64,000 bases of DNA from Clostridiales bacterium (GCA_015056315.1 SVGN01000002.1:1-64000); one strand, 5' to 3'. Positions 50,332 through 59,912 are shown, counted from the stretch's first letter. The notes: generated from the sequence alone by a model not told the origin. Program-made: numbers and translations.

Positions 50332-50383
50332 AAACGCCGCAACGGGCTTGGCCGGACGAATATTCTCTTGTTGATCTTGCCCC

Positions 50384-50431
50384 TTGACAGGAAAAAGGTA
50401 ATATGTTATCTTTTTTATGTAATCTATTACC
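50384..50431 (+). promoter_or_regulatory. Promoter and MarR-type operator
   Basis: TTGACA (50384-50389) begins a promoter with a TATCTT -10 17 bases on. GGTAATA (50397-50403) and TATTACC (50425-50431) are inverted copies that straddle the -10 and start, a suitable site for the regulator encoded just downstream. Confidence 0.6.
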
Positions 50432-50447
50432 TATCGAGGAGGAAGCC

Positions 50448-50945
50448 ATGCACCTTTCCGACGTACAAAGCAGCGATGCGGTAGACTTTACCGGCATCCC
50501 GAGCCCATATTACCTGCTGGGGCTGCTGAGCGCCTTCGATAACCGGTTCCAGGCGGTGGCCGACCGGCTGATCGGCGAGGTGAGCTGGAAGCAGTTCTTC
50601 ACCATCATCTGCATCAACCTGTGCAGAGAGAGTCCTACCCTGAAGCGGCTGGCAGAGGTGATGGGCACCTCCCACCAGAACTGCAAGCAGCTTTTGCTGA
50701 AGCTGGAAAAGAAGGGCTTCGTGGCCCTGACCCCCGACCCTGCCGACCGGCGCAAGCAGCGCATCATACTGACGGAGAAATGCCTCCGCTTCTGCCGGGA
50801 GAACGACGATCGCAGCGCAGTGCTGATGCAGCGGATGTTTGCGGGCATTCCCGAAGAGGATGTGCTGGCTACCATCCGCACCATCACCCGGATGGAGCAG
50901 CAGCTTACCGCAGCAGATGCCCCCAACGACCATAAAGGAGAATGA
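50448..50945 (+). CDS. MarR-family transcriptional regulator
   Basis: 165 residues from the ATG at 50448 (GAGGAGG upstream). Winged helix-turn-helix: 'PTLKRLAEVMGTSHQNCKQLLLKLEKKGFVALTPDPADRRKQRIILTEKC', with the D-x-R-D-like wing 'DPADRRKQ'. It shares a ribosome binding site region with the flavodoxin gene and probably represses both from the inverted repeat upstream. Confidence 0.88.
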   Translation: MHLSDVQSSDAVDFTGIPSPYYLLGLLSAFDNRFQAVADRLIGEVSWKQFFTIICINLCRESPTLKRLAEVMGTSHQNCKQLLLKLEKKGFVALTPDPADRRKQRIILTEKCLRFCRENDDRSAVLMQRMFAGIPEEDVLATIRTITRMEQQLTAADAPNDHKGE

Positions 50946-50947
50946 AA

Positions 50948-51478
50948 ATGCAAAACGGTCTGATCCTCTACAAGTCCAAATACGGTTCCTCGGAGAAATA
51001 CGCCCGCTGGCTCAGCGAGGCCACCGGCTTTGCCTGCCTGGAGGCAGACAAGGCGGATGCCGCCGCCCTGAAGGCCGCCGATGCGGTGGTGCTGTGCGGC
51101 GGCGTATATGCCTCCGGCCTTGCGGGCCTTTCGGTGCTGAAGAAGAACGCCCGCCTGCTGGCAGGCAAGAAGGTGTTTGCGCTGGCGGTGGGCGCTTCCC
51201 CGTGGAACGAGAAGGCCATCGAAGCCGCCAAAGCCCAGAACCTGAAGGATGAGCTGGCCCATGTGCAGCTTTTCTACGCCCGCGGTGCGTGGGATACTGA
51301 GAAAATGACCTTTCTGCACCGCACCCTCTGCGGCATGCTGAAAAAAGCTGTGGCCAAGCAGGATCCCGCCACGTTCGAGCCCTGGCAGGAGGCGCTGATG
51401 AGCGTACCCGAGGGCGAAAAGTGCGATTGGACGGATCGGAAGTATCTGGAGCCTCTTCTGGAGGCGCTCAGAGCATAA
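50948..51478 (+). CDS. Flavodoxin-domain protein
   Basis: 176 residues from the ATG at 50948, 7 bases after AAAGGAG (an ATG at 50942 is too close). 'GLILYKSKYGSSEKYARWLSEATGF' is the FMN-phosphate-binding loop of flavodoxins (T/S-rich after the first strand), and 'VVLCGGVYASGLAGLSVL' the second FMN loop. The C-terminal part resembles HemG/protoporphyrinogen oxidase-type flavodoxins. It is co-transcribed with marR, suggesting a redox or stress response. Confidence 0.8.
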   Translation: MQNGLILYKSKYGSSEKYARWLSEATGFACLEADKADAAALKAADAVVLCGGVYASGLAGLSVLKKNARLLAGKKVFALAVGASPWNEKAIEAAKAQNLKDELAHVQLFYARGAWDTEKMTFLHRTLCGMLKKAVAKQDPATFEPWQEALMSVPEGEKCDWTDRKYLEPLLEALRA

Positions 51479-51487
51479 CGCATACAC

Positions 51488-51527
51488 AAACGGGGCTGCT
51501 GCAAGAAGAATTGCAGCAGCCCCGTTT
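51488..51527. terminator. Bidirectional terminator between flavodoxin and AraC genes
   Basis: A 17-base perfect stem (AAACGGGGCTGCTGCAA with its complement) around a GAAGAA loop serves both converging genes. Confidence 0.88.
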
Positions 51528-51549
51528 GTTGTGCTTGTGGGTCATACCG

Positions 51550-52404
51550 TTACTGTGGCGTTTTGCCGTACTGGCCGGGAGAGATGCCGGTGCGGGCCTT
51601 GAAGGCGCGGTAGAAACTGGAATAATCGGTAAAGCCGCATTGCATGCAGGCCAGATTAGGCTTGGTGCCCTGCCGGATAAGCTGCTGGGCGATGGCGATG
51701 CGCTTGGTGATGATGTACTGATAGATCGACATGCCCGTATGCTCCTTGAACTCGTGCAGTAGCGAAAACTTGCTGATGCCGAACACCTCCGCCAGATGAT
51801 CCAGCGTAAGGGGATGCTGGGCATTCTGGTTGATGTAGCGCAGCAATTCGCCCATGCGGCAGGCAACGCCGCCGGTCTCCGGGGCCACACTTTTTTCCAG
51901 CACCTCCAGCAGCTCCACCAGATACATGCCCATGCGGCAGCGGTTCAGCAGCACGGCAGAGGGGGAGGTATCCTTGGCGGCCTCGATGATCTCATCCGCA
52001 GCGGCGGCAAGCTCCAGCACCTTCTCCCGCCCCGGACGGAAGCAGTAGCGCCCGCCGTCGGAGAGGGCCTCCAGCCGGGCGGTAAGGTCGCATTCGGGTA
52101 TGCTCATGAGGCGCAGAAAATCGCGCGAAAGGTAGAGGTAGAAGCGCTCGTAGGTCTGGGCGGGGGTCAGGTGGGTGACCCGGTGCATGCAGCCCGGCGG
52201 GTAGACCAGCGCCTCGCCCAGCACGGGGGTCAGATCCTGCTCATCCACGATCACGCGCACAGAGCCCTGCATAATAAAGTAGATCTCGTAAAAATCGTGG
52301 CTGTGGTACAGAAGGGGCTGGGGCGCGGTGTGGCAGGAGTGGAAGATCGCAAACTCCCGCCCCGGCGGCATCTGGTTCTCGTAGCGCCAAACCGGATGGC
52401 TCAT
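51550..52404 (-). CDS. AraC-family transcriptional regulator
   Basis: 284 residues from the ATG at 52404 (AAAGGAGG). An N-terminal cupin sensor (~20-110; 'HSHDFYEIYFIMQGSVRVIVDEQ') and a C-terminal double helix-turn-helix: 'LTLDHLAEVFGISKFSLLHEFKEHTG' and 'NLACMQCGFTDYSSFYRAFKARTGISPGQYG'. It is 13 bases downstream of a sugar isomerase-like gene, so it probably senses a sugar or its derivative and controls that gene. Confidence 0.88.
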   Translation of the reverse strand: MSHPVWRYENQMPPGREFAIFHSCHTAPQPLLYHSHDFYEIYFIMQGSVRVIVDEQDLTPVLGEALVYPPGCMHRVTHLTPAQTYERFYLYLSRDFLRLMSIPECDLTARLEALSDGGRYCFRPGREKVLELAAAADEIIEAAKDTSPSAVLLNRCRMGMYLVELLEVLEKSVAPETGGVACRMGELLRYINQNAQHPLTLDHLAEVFGISKFSLLHEFKEHTGMSIYQYIITKRIAIAQQLIRQGTKPNLACMQCGFTDYSSFYRAFKARTGISPGQYGKTPQ

Positions 52405-52417
52405 GCCTTGCCTCCTT

Positions 52418-53260
52418 TCACAGCAGCGCCTTGAGGGCCTGGCAGGCCGCATCGAAGGCGGCATCGCTGCTTTCGTAGCAGTACTGATCGATGTGGGTGC
52501 GGTTCTCACCCTGCTCCAGATCCTTCAGGCCGTCGAACACGCTCAGGTGGGGCTCGATGGTAAGCGCATGGCCGCCCTGGGCCCGGTAGGCATCCAGGAT
52601 CTGCTTCACCTGACCGATGCCCTTACCGGCGGGCACCACTCTGCCGTTTTCCAGCGCATCCTTGATGTGCAGATACTTGATGCGGCTGTGGAGCAGCTGC
52701 CAGGCATCCCACGTAGGCTGACCGCTCTGGATGAAGTTGGCCGGATCGAAAATGCCATCCAGCTCCGGGAAGGTGGTGAGCAGGTCGTGGCAGCGCACGG
52801 CGATATCGCCATAGATGCCCTTCTCGTTCTCGTGGCACAGGGCAATGCCGGTGCCTTTGGCGGCCTCCAGCATCTGCCCCATTTGGTCGATCACCTTGCC
52901 GCGCCAGTTTTCCGCCTGGCCCTCGGGCACAAAGAAGGAGAACATACGCACGTTTTCTGCACCCAGGATATCGGCCAGGCACAGCACATGGCGCAGCTTA
53001 TCCAGATGGGCGGGAAAATCGTCCGACTGGATGCCGATCTTGCCGATGGGCGAACCGATCGACCAGCAGCTGAGACCTGCATCCTCCAGCTTTTTGCGCA
53101 CCTCACGGGCTTTATCTTCAGTAATATCGGCAATGCTCTGCCCATCCACACCACGGATCTCCAGCCCCTGCAGGCCGTTGCGGCACATGGCTGCGATCTG
53201 GCCGTCTACCCGGCCGGAGGCTTCATCGGCAAAAGCGTAAAGCTGCATGTTTTCCATCAT
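52418..53260 (-). CDS. Sugar phosphate isomerase/epimerase (TIM-barrel)
   Basis: 280 residues of the xylose-isomerase-like/AP endonuclease family 2 barrel. Metal-ligand positions are visible in 'GLEIRGVDG', 'ALCHENEKGIYGD', 'DGIFDPANFI', 'YLHIKDAL' and 'LTIEPHL' (Glu, His, Asp, Glu). AGGAGG precedes the ATG pair. Substrate unknown; the linked AraC regulator suggests a carbohydrate or inositol derivative. Confidence 0.83.
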   Translation of the reverse strand: MMENMQLYAFADEASGRVDGQIAAMCRNGLQGLEIRGVDGQSIADITEDKAREVRKKLEDAGLSCWSIGSPIGKIGIQSDDFPAHLDKLRHVLCLADILGAENVRMFSFFVPEGQAENWRGKVIDQMGQMLEAAKGTGIALCHENEKGIYGDIAVRCHDLLTTFPELDGIFDPANFIQSGQPTWDAWQLLHSRIKYLHIKDALENGRVVPAGKGIGQVKQILDAYRAQGGHALTIEPHLSVFDGLKDLEQGENRTHIDQYCYESSDAAFDAACQALKALL

Positions 53261-53310
53261 TGGTATTCCTCCCTGTTGGGCAGAGGATGTTCTGCCCTGT
53301 TTTCGCTTGC

Positions 53311-53339
53311 ATTATATACCAACTATTGCAATATTACAA
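53311..53339 (-). promoter_or_regulatory. SigA promoter of isomerase-araC operon
   Basis: On the minus strand, TTGTAA (53334-53339) and TATAAT (53311-53316) are 17 bases apart. ACAATATT and AATATTG lie inverted around the -35 region, a possible AraC target. Confidence 0.65.
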
Positions 53340-53419
53340 TCAAAATATTGTGTTTATTGGTAAAATTGCTGTTGTTCCGTCATAGGCAGTCTCCTTTTGC
53401 ACAACTTTTGCAAGAAAAC

Positions 53420-53455
53420 AGCCCCTGCTGCCGCAGAATTGCGCCAGCAGGGGCT
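53420..53455 (-). terminator. Terminator of the MoxR-DUF58 operon
   Basis: AGCCCCTGCTG and CAGCAGGGGCT pair around a 14-base loop, and on the minus strand TTTTC follows. Confidence 0.75.
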
Positions 53456-53489
53456 ATTATGGTTTTGCCCGCCAGCAGCAAGGGAGCCC

Positions 53490-54743
53490 TTACAGCCGGT
53501 GGGTATCCTGTTGGAACTGCTGCGCTTCCTCTCCGGTAAGAGAGCCTGCGCCGTAGCGTGCGCGCTCGTAGAGCTGTGCAGCCGTTGGCGGCAAAGTATC
53601 CCGTGCGGTGGCGGCAGTGCCCCATTCCCGATGACGGAGCCGGAGACGCAGGTAGCGGTACCGCACCCGCTGGGCCGGGGTCATGCGGCTCTCATCCGCA
53701 CGGTACAGCTGCTCCTTCACCCGCTTTACAAGCGATGAGGGGCTGTAGACCGCATCCTCCCGGGTATCGGTGATCTCGTCCACATAATCCTTCGTGGCGG
53801 CGCTGCCGAACCCGGCAAGCCGCTGTCTGAGCCAGGCGGCCACACGGCGCAGCAGCCTGAACAGCCTTGTGAGCAGGAAGCCCGCCAGTGCAAGCACAGC
53901 CAGTACCGCAACGATGCCCAGCAGCTTTTGCAGCAGCACCTCCAGAAAGCCGGGCCGGTTGACGGTCTCGCCGGTCAGTTCGATGGCCGTGAGGGCATCC
54001 CCTGTGCCGCCGGAGCCTGCCCCATCGGTTTTGAGAAGGGCGGCCAGCCAGGCGGCGGCAGCTGCCACACCTTGCCAGAGAAGCTGCCAGACCCTTTTGA
54101 GAAACGCAGCCACCTGCGGCAGCAGCGCAACGCCTGCTGCCAGCAGCAGCAAACCCAGGGTGAGCGCGGTATTCTGCCTGCGCATACGCCCCGGCACCTG
54201 CACCCGCTCCTGTGAAGCCCGGCGCAGGCTGGCCCGGTTCAGTGCCAGCAGCGCCAGCACCAGAAAAGCCGCAAAGGTTACCGTCAGCAGCAGCTGGGCT
54301 GGACGGTAAAGGCCGGAGCCGGTACGGTCTGCATACCCGCTGGCCAGATGGGCAAACAGATGCGCCGCCAGCCCGCCCGCAGCGATATAGGGCGGCAGCT
54401 CCTGCCCGGTGGGCCAGGCCGCCACCGGCAGCAGCAGGAACAGCGCTGCGCCATACAAAAGCGGCAGCAGAAGAAGAAACGGTGCAGCCCCGATGGGCAG
54501 CAGCGCCACCGCGCAGCCGATGAGCGCAAGAGTACCCACCGCCGCACCTGCCACCCGACGTTGCCCCGGCAGCAGCAGGCACAGCCATGCCAGCGGTACA
54601 AACAGGGCCGGCAGTACCCATACCCTGCCCAGCGCCTCAGGGCAGAGGGCTGCGGTCAGCAGTACCGCCGCCGGTACGGAGGCAGCCGCCACCAGCAGGG
54701 GGTGCTGATATTTTTTCGCAAAGCCATTGGTATCCGGCCTCAT
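53490..54743 (-). CDS. Multi-pass membrane protein, DUF4129-like C-terminus
   Basis: 417 residues from the ATG at 54743. Two blocks of helices (about eight in total) and a cytosolic or outer C-terminal ~110 residues with 'SSLVKRVKEQLYRADESRMTPAQRVRYRYLRLRLRHR...TARDTLPPTAAQLYERARYG', which resembles DUF4129 domains. It is the third gene, overlapping by 4 bases, of a MoxR-DUF58 operon, where DUF4129/transglutaminase membrane proteins are usual. Function unknown. Confidence 0.6.
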   Translation of the reverse strand: MRPDTNGFAKKYQHPLLVAAASVPAAVLLTAALCPEALGRVWVLPALFVPLAWLCLLLPGQRRVAGAAVGTLALIGCAVALLPIGAAPFLLLLPLLYGAALFLLLPVAAWPTGQELPPYIAAGGLAAHLFAHLASGYADRTGSGLYRPAQLLLTVTFAAFLVLALLALNRASLRRASQERVQVPGRMRRQNTALTLGLLLLAAGVALLPQVAAFLKRVWQLLWQGVAAAAAWLAALLKTDGAGSGGTGDALTAIELTGETVNRPGFLEVLLQKLLGIVAVLAVLALAGFLLTRLFRLLRRVAAWLRQRLAGFGSAATKDYVDEITDTREDAVYSPSSLVKRVKEQLYRADESRMTPAQRVRYRYLRLRLRHREWGTAATARDTLPPTAAQLYERARYGAGSLTGEEAQQFQQDTHRL

Positions 54744-55825
54744 GCGCAGCCTCCTTCCCCCGCATCCAGCAGGTGGAGCTGCACCCGGTTGCCCCGGCCC
54801 CGCAGCCATTGCAGCCCTTCGCGGATCTCTTCACTGTCGTAGCAGGAGAGCACCAGGATATCCATATCGGTCAGCTGGGTAAGCGTTTTCAGGAAATAGG
54901 GAAAGCGCTGGGTGCGCCGTATGGCGAGCCGTGCAAAGGCGGTGAGCATCTCCTCCTCCCGGGCGGGGCCGCAGGCAGGGGGCATCAGCAGGCCCTCCTT
55001 CTCTCCCGTAAGGGGCATATTGGCGGCAAACCCGGCAGAAAGCCCGGAGCGCAGCGCCCGGAGGCACAAAGTGGCCGCCATGGAGATGCCGTATTCGATC
55101 TGTTTTTCTTCGTAGTCCATCAGCTTTTCGCCCCACTGGTCGCCGGTGCGCTCCACATTCAGCAGCACCATCAGCTTCATGCCGGTGGTGTGGTCAAATT
55201 GGCGCACCTGCGCTTCGCCCATGCGGGCGGTGGCCGGCCAGTGGATATCCCGCACAGGGTCGCCGGGATGGTAGGGGCGTATGCCGCGGATCAGGAACGG
55301 GTCGGTCAAAAGCCGGGTGCTGTCCACCGCCTCGCCGGGCAGGAGCGAGAAGGGGCGGGGCAGCGCATCCTCCTCCAACAGGCGGGGAAACACCAGCACG
55401 GGCACGTGCATCGTCTGCTCCCGGCTGGATTGGAACGCTCCCAGCACATCGCCCACGGTCAGGGTGGCATTGCCCAGATCGTATTCGCCCCGGTGCAGAA
55501 AGCGCACCCGGTGGCGGCGGCGCACCTGCTGGAAGGGCATGAGCGTAAAGAGGCTGGAATAGTGGCGCTGATCGCTGCTGTTCACGTTCTCCTGCATACC
55601 CAGACGGATGTAGGGCGACAGGTTGCTCTCCATGCGCAGCCAGGGGATGAGCATGGGGCGGTCGTTGCGCACCACCTCCACCAGCTCGCCCTCCTCGCCC
55701 TCAAAGGCCGTTTGGCAGGAAAAGCTGCGGGTGCATTGCAGCCCCTTCAGCCCGAAGCGCACCAGCACCAGCCCGAACAAGCCGTACACCGCCAGCAGCG
55801 CCGCCAGCACTACCGGCACGCTCAT
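54740..55825 (-). CDS. DUF58 domain protein
   Basis: 361 residues. N-terminal membrane helix, then a beta-rich region and the DUF58 signature 'GIRPYHPGDPVRDIHWPATARMGEAQVRQFD', followed by a von Willebrand A-like fold (MKLMVLLNVERTG). The family is a presumed client or adaptor of the MoxR chaperone and is tied to envelope integrity. Overlaps both neighbours by 4 bases. Confidence 0.88.
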   Translation of the reverse strand: MSVPVVLAALLAVYGLFGLVLVRFGLKGLQCTRSFSCQTAFEGEEGELVEVVRNDRPMLIPWLRMESNLSPYIRLGMQENVNSSDQRHYSSLFTLMPFQQVRRRHRVRFLHRGEYDLGNATLTVGDVLGAFQSSREQTMHVPVLVFPRLLEEDALPRPFSLLPGEAVDSTRLLTDPFLIRGIRPYHPGDPVRDIHWPATARMGEAQVRQFDHTTGMKLMVLLNVERTGDQWGEKLMDYEEKQIEYGISMAATLCLRALRSGLSAGFAANMPLTGEKEGLLMPPACGPAREEEMLTAFARLAIRRTQRFPYFLKTLTQLTDMDILVLSCYDSEEIREGLQWLRGRGNRVQLHLLDAGEGGCA

Positions 55826-56769
55826 GGGATGACCTCGGTGGGCACCGCCACATGGCTGAGCAGCCCGGTCACGAAGGCTTCCGCATCGATCCGGTAGCTC
55901 ATGCCCCGGAGGATGATGCGGTGCGCCAGCACCGGCACCGCCAGCTCCTTTACATCGTCGGGGATCACATAATCCCGCCCACGGATGGCCGCCAGCGCCT
56001 GACAGGTGCGCATCAGCGCCAGCAGGGCACGGGGCGAGGGGCCCAGGCGAACCTTTTCCGGGTCGCGGGCGGCTTCGCAGAGGGCGGCCATATAGCGCAG
56101 CACATCCTCCTGCACGCGTACCTGCCTGACCTCCGCAGCCGCAGCTGCCAGCTCCTGCACGGTGGCCACCGTCCGGAGCTCCGCCAGGGGCTGACCGTTC
56201 AGGAAACGCTGCATCATGGCCACGGCTTCTTCACCGGTGGGGCAACCAAGGGAGAGCTTCATCAAAAAACGATCCAGCATGGCCTCCGGCAGAGGGAAGG
56301 TGCCCTGGTTCTCCACCGGGTTCTGAGTGGCGATGACCACAAAGGGCTCCTCCAGCCGATAGGTGGTGCCGCCTTCGGTGATCTGCCTTTCCTCCATGCA
56401 CTCCAGCAGGGCGGACTGGGTACGGGGCGTGGCGCGGTTGATCTCATCCGCCAGAAGGATGTTGGTAAAGGCGGGGCCCTTCAAAAAGGTGAAGGTACCG
56501 CTGTGCTGGTCGTAGATCCGCATGCCGGTGATATCCGCCGGGAGCAGATCGGGGGTGAACTGCACACGGGCGAAGGCGCAGGAGAGCGACCGGGCCAGCG
56601 CCTTGGCCAGCGTGGTCTTGCCGGTGCCGGGCACATCCTCCAGGAGCACATGGCCGCCGGAGAGCATGGCAGCCAGCAGCAGCTCGATCTCCCGCTCCCG
56701 GCCGATGATCACACGGCCGATGTTTTCCCGGATCGCCTTTGCCAGGGCGGCGGTCTGTTGATATGCCAT
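55822..56769 (-). CDS. MoxR-family AAA+ ATPase
   Basis: 315 residues from the ATG at 56769. Walker A 'LLEDVPGTGKTTLAKALA', Walker B 'ILLADEINRATPRTQSALLECMEE', sensor 1 'IATQNPVENQGTFPLPEAMLDRFLM' and the lid. It resembles MoxR chaperones that mature or assemble protein complexes together with DUF58/VWA partners. First gene of its operon. Confidence 0.92.
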   Translation of the reverse strand: MAYQQTAALAKAIRENIGRVIIGREREIELLLAAMLSGGHVLLEDVPGTGKTTLAKALARSLSCAFARVQFTPDLLPADITGMRIYDQHSGTFTFLKGPAFTNILLADEINRATPRTQSALLECMEERQITEGGTTYRLEEPFVVIATQNPVENQGTFPLPEAMLDRFLMKLSLGCPTGEEAVAMMQRFLNGQPLAELRTVATVQELAAAAAEVRQVRVQEDVLRYMAALCEAARDPEKVRLGPSPRALLALMRTCQALAAIRGRDYVIPDDVKELAVPVLAHRIILRGMSYRIDAEAFVTGLLSHVAVPTEVIP

Positions 56770-56865
56770 AGGGTACACATCCTTTGCGTTTGTTTTCTGT
56801 AAGGTATGATAGCATACTTCCCCGCCGCAGCTCAAGAGGCGGGAGCGCATTGGGGGCATACAGCA

Positions 56866-56898
56866 GGAGCCCCCGCCACTTTTCGCGGCGGGGGCTCC
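56866..56898 (-). terminator. Hairpin downstream of ackA
   Basis: GGAGCCCCCGCC and GGCGGGGGCTCC form a 12-base stem 24 bases past the ackA stop. The T-run is missing, so termination efficiency is uncertain. Confidence 0.55.
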
Positions 56899-56921
56899 CT
56901 GTGCCCTTGCGGGCTATGCCA

Positions 56922-58142
56922 TTAGTCCACGATCTCCTTGCCGGTAACGATGCACAGGGTATCGCCGGCGATGACAGACTCCTCATCGGTGGGGATGACG
57001 CAGACCTTCACCTTGCTGTCGTCGGGGGAGATGACGCACTCATAGGCGTGGCCATCGGCGCAGGCAGCGTTCTTGGCGGGGTCGATCTTGGCGCCCAGAT
57101 ACTCGAAGCCTTCCATGATCATCTCACGGAGCTTGCCGTTGTTCTCGCCGATGCCGGCGGTGAACACGATGGCATCCACGCCGCCCATTTCGGCAGCATA
57201 GGCACCGATGTACTTGCGAACGCTCCACACCAGCATATCGCGGGCCAGGAGAGCATCCTCGTTGCCTTCGGCGCAGGCGGCATCCACATCGCGCATATCG
57301 CTGCTGACGCCGCTGATGCCCAGCAGGCCGCTTTCCTTGTTCATCATGTTGAGGACGCCCTTCACGTCCAGATCGGTGTTATCCACCAGATACTCGACCA
57401 CAGCAGCGTCCAGGGTACCGCAGCGGGTGCCCATCAGCACGCCCTCCAGCGGGGTGATGCCCATGGAGGTATCCAGGCACTTGCCATCCTTCACGGCAGC
57501 CAGAGAGGAGCCGTTGCCCAGATGCACGGTGATGATGCGGCTGCCTTCCTTCTCCATGCCCAGGAACTCACGCACGCGCTTGCTCACATAGCGGTGGCTG
57601 GAGCCGTGGAAGCCGTAGCGGCGCACATGCAGATCGGTGTAATACTTCTTGGGCACACCGTACATGAAGGCCTTGGGGGGCATGGTCTGGTGGAAAGCGG
57701 TATCGAACACAGCCACGTTGGGGGTGCCAGGCATGACCTTTTCGCAGGCCAGGATGCCCTGCAGGTTGGCGGGGTTGTGCAGGGGGCCCAGAGGAATGTT
57801 GGCCTCGATGGCGGCCTTAACCTCATCGTTGATGAGCACGCTGGCGGTAAAGCTCTCGCCGCCGTGCAGCACGCGGTGACCCACAGCATCGATCTCGTCC
57901 ATGCTCTTGAGCACGCCCTTTTCGGGATCCAGCAGGCCCTTGAGCATCCACTCGATGCCCTCGGTGTGGTCCTTCATATCGGTGACCACTTCGAAGACCT
58001 GGTCGTTGGCCTTCTGCTTGATGGAGCTGCCGCCGATACCGATACGGCCTACCAGACCCTTGGCCAGGGTGGTGTTGGTATCCATGTCGATGAGCTGATA
58101 CTTGAGGGAGGAAGAGCCCGCGTTGAGGATAAGAATTTTCAT
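56922..58142 (-). CDS. ackA: Acetate kinase
   Basis: 406 residues from the ATG at 58142 (AAAGGAG upstream). ASKHA-fold motifs: 'ILNAGSSSLKYQLIDM', 'VGHRVLHGG', 'VFDTAFHQTMPPKA', 'ITVHLGNGSSLAAVKDG' and 'DAIVFTAGIGENN'. It converts acetyl phosphate and ADP to acetate and ATP, an energy-yielding step of anaerobic fermentation. pta is not in the window. Confidence 0.95.
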   Translation of the reverse strand: MKILILNAGSSSLKYQLIDMDTNTTLAKGLVGRIGIGGSSIKQKANDQVFEVVTDMKDHTEGIEWMLKGLLDPEKGVLKSMDEIDAVGHRVLHGGESFTASVLINDEVKAAIEANIPLGPLHNPANLQGILACEKVMPGTPNVAVFDTAFHQTMPPKAFMYGVPKKYYTDLHVRRYGFHGSSHRYVSKRVREFLGMEKEGSRIITVHLGNGSSLAAVKDGKCLDTSMGITPLEGVLMGTRCGTLDAAVVEYLVDNTDLDVKGVLNMMNKESGLLGISGVSSDMRDVDAACAEGNEDALLARDMLVWSVRKYIGAYAAEMGGVDAIVFTAGIGENNGKLREMIMEGFEYLGAKIDPAKNAACADGHAYECVISPDDSKVKVCVIPTDEESVIAGDTLCIVTGKEIVD

Positions 58143-58252
58143 GTGACTGTCTCCTTTAGAATGGAATTTCGTTCGGATGCGTTTTTCCTGCACGCATCTC
58201 TATGGCAGGAATAGCCCTGCGCTTCGCACCGCATTGCCATGCGGGGAATGCC

Positions 58253-59755
58253 TTAGTGGGTGGTGGTATCTATAGCCTCAAAGGGGATATCGAACTTCTC
58301 TGCATGCTGCTGTACCGTGCCGCCCTCGGGGGCCACCAGTACCGCAGGAGCGCCCAGCATGATGGAGGTATAACCGTCCCTTTTCTCCAGACCATTATCG
58401 GTCGCTACCAGCATACCGAGCATGATGCCCAGATCGGCATCCATCACCGGCAGCTCTACCCTTTGCAGCTGTACACAGGTGCTGAAAGCGCCTCCGCCGA
58501 TCTGACGGATGCTTTGCGGAAACACCACCGTTTCCAGATGGACGGCATAGTCGAATGCCATAACATCGACGGTCTCCACGCCCTCCGGCACCGAATAATG
58601 GGTGCGCTCCTGCCATGCGGCATAGCACACCAGCCGTTTACCGTCTTTGGAAAGGAGTACGGCACCGTCATCCTGCGTCGTAAAGCCAACGCAATCCGCA
58701 GGCACCTCGAACCGTTCCAGCCTACAGCAAAGAGTAAAGTTGTGGTAGGCAATGTGCTCCAGCGCAGCGGGCAGCCTCAGCTCCTTCAAAGTGAAACAGC
58801 CGTAGAAGGCATTCTCGCCGATCCTTTTGAGGGAATCCGGCATCTGCACATCGGACAGCTGTAAGCAGCTTTCGAAGGTTCCCGCAGGCAGCTCTTCCAG
58901 CTGCGCCGGTAAGCGGATGCTCACCAGCCGGGTGCAGCCGGAAAACGCATATTCTCCAATAGCGGTGATGCTGTCCGGCAGGATCACCTCTCGCAGATAC
59001 GATTCGTAGAACGCACGGGGAGCCAATTGCGTAACGGTTACCCCGCCAATGCTCTGCGGCACCCGGATATGCGTCGCGTTACCGATGTATGCCGTAATGG
59101 CCAATGTGCCATCGGGCAGCACTTCGGTCTCATAGTCTGCTTCGTTGACAGAATGGGCCGTGCGCTGCTCCCTGAGATAGAAGCTGTCGATCACCAACGG
59201 CATGTTGGCATCCAGCGATTCCACACCGGTCTGGTACATCAGAAAATACAGGTTTCCCTGATCGTTGACCCAGACCATCTCAAAACCCTGGCCGACCATC
59301 TCTACCTGCAAAGCGGGCAGACCGTCCAGCAGGAAGGTATCCAGCAGCTTGCTGTCCTCGGTGGTCTTACCGGCAAACAAGTCCCTGCCTTCCTGCAGAA
59401 AGGAAGCGGCATAGTGATCCTTTGCGCTCAGCGGATCCATCTCGGCTCCGAATTCCGCCACCATCAGTATGCCTTCATCCGGCGTCACGGCGACCACGGC
59501 GGGGTAGCCTGGGTCGGCGGCGAAGCTCTCCCACTCTATGGGCAAAAAGAATGCAAAATTGCCGCATTGCACCGGGTAGCACGTAAAGCCCGGTATGAAG
59601 TAGCCCTCCGTCTCCGCCGGGATCTGATAAGCCTCGCCATCGGCGGTGACAAAGCCGCTATCGGTCTCCTGCACCGGGGAGATCACAAGTGCCTGAGCCG
59701 TCAGCATTACACACATCAGCAGAACAACGAGCAACAGAAGCGGCATTCTTTTCAT
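58253..59755 (-). CDS. Secreted leucine-rich-repeat (LRR_5/BspA-like) protein
   Basis: 500 residues. An N-terminal signal peptide (LLLLVVLLMCVMLTAQA), a ~190-residue unassigned domain, then LRR_5 repeats ('YLREVILPDSITAIGEYAFSGCTRLVSIRLPAQLEELPAGTFESC...') from about residue 240 to 440. GGAGG precedes the ATG. Repeats of this kind mediate surface binding. No LPxTG or lipobox was seen, so it may be released or loosely attached. Confidence 0.8.
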   Translation of the reverse strand: MKRMPLLLLVVLLMCVMLTAQALVISPVQETDSGFVTADGEAYQIPAETEGYFIPGFTCYPVQCGNFAFFLPIEWESFAADPGYPAVVAVTPDEGILMVAEFGAEMDPLSAKDHYAASFLQEGRDLFAGKTTEDSKLLDTFLLDGLPALQVEMVGQGFEMVWVNDQGNLYFLMYQTGVESLDANMPLVIDSFYLREQRTAHSVNEADYETEVLPDGTLAITAYIGNATHIRVPQSIGGVTVTQLAPRAFYESYLREVILPDSITAIGEYAFSGCTRLVSIRLPAQLEELPAGTFESCLQLSDVQMPDSLKRIGENAFYGCFTLKELRLPAALEHIAYHNFTLCCRLERFEVPADCVGFTTQDDGAVLLSKDGKRLVCYAAWQERTHYSVPEGVETVDVMAFDYAVHLETVVFPQSIRQIGGGAFSTCVQLQRVELPVMDADLGIMLGMLVATDNGLEKRDGYTSIMLGAPAVLVAPEGGTVQQHAEKFDIPFEAIDTTTH

Positions 59756-59912
59756 TTCTGTTATCCTCCCGATAGCGTTTTGAGCGCGGTTATGCTACAA
59801 TGCATTGGAGACCACATCTCATCTATATAGTATACACCCATTAAACAAAGAATGGAAGGGGGATAAGCCCAAAAAGCTGCAATGGCATTGCCGTGCAGCA
59901 ATGGGCGCAGCC

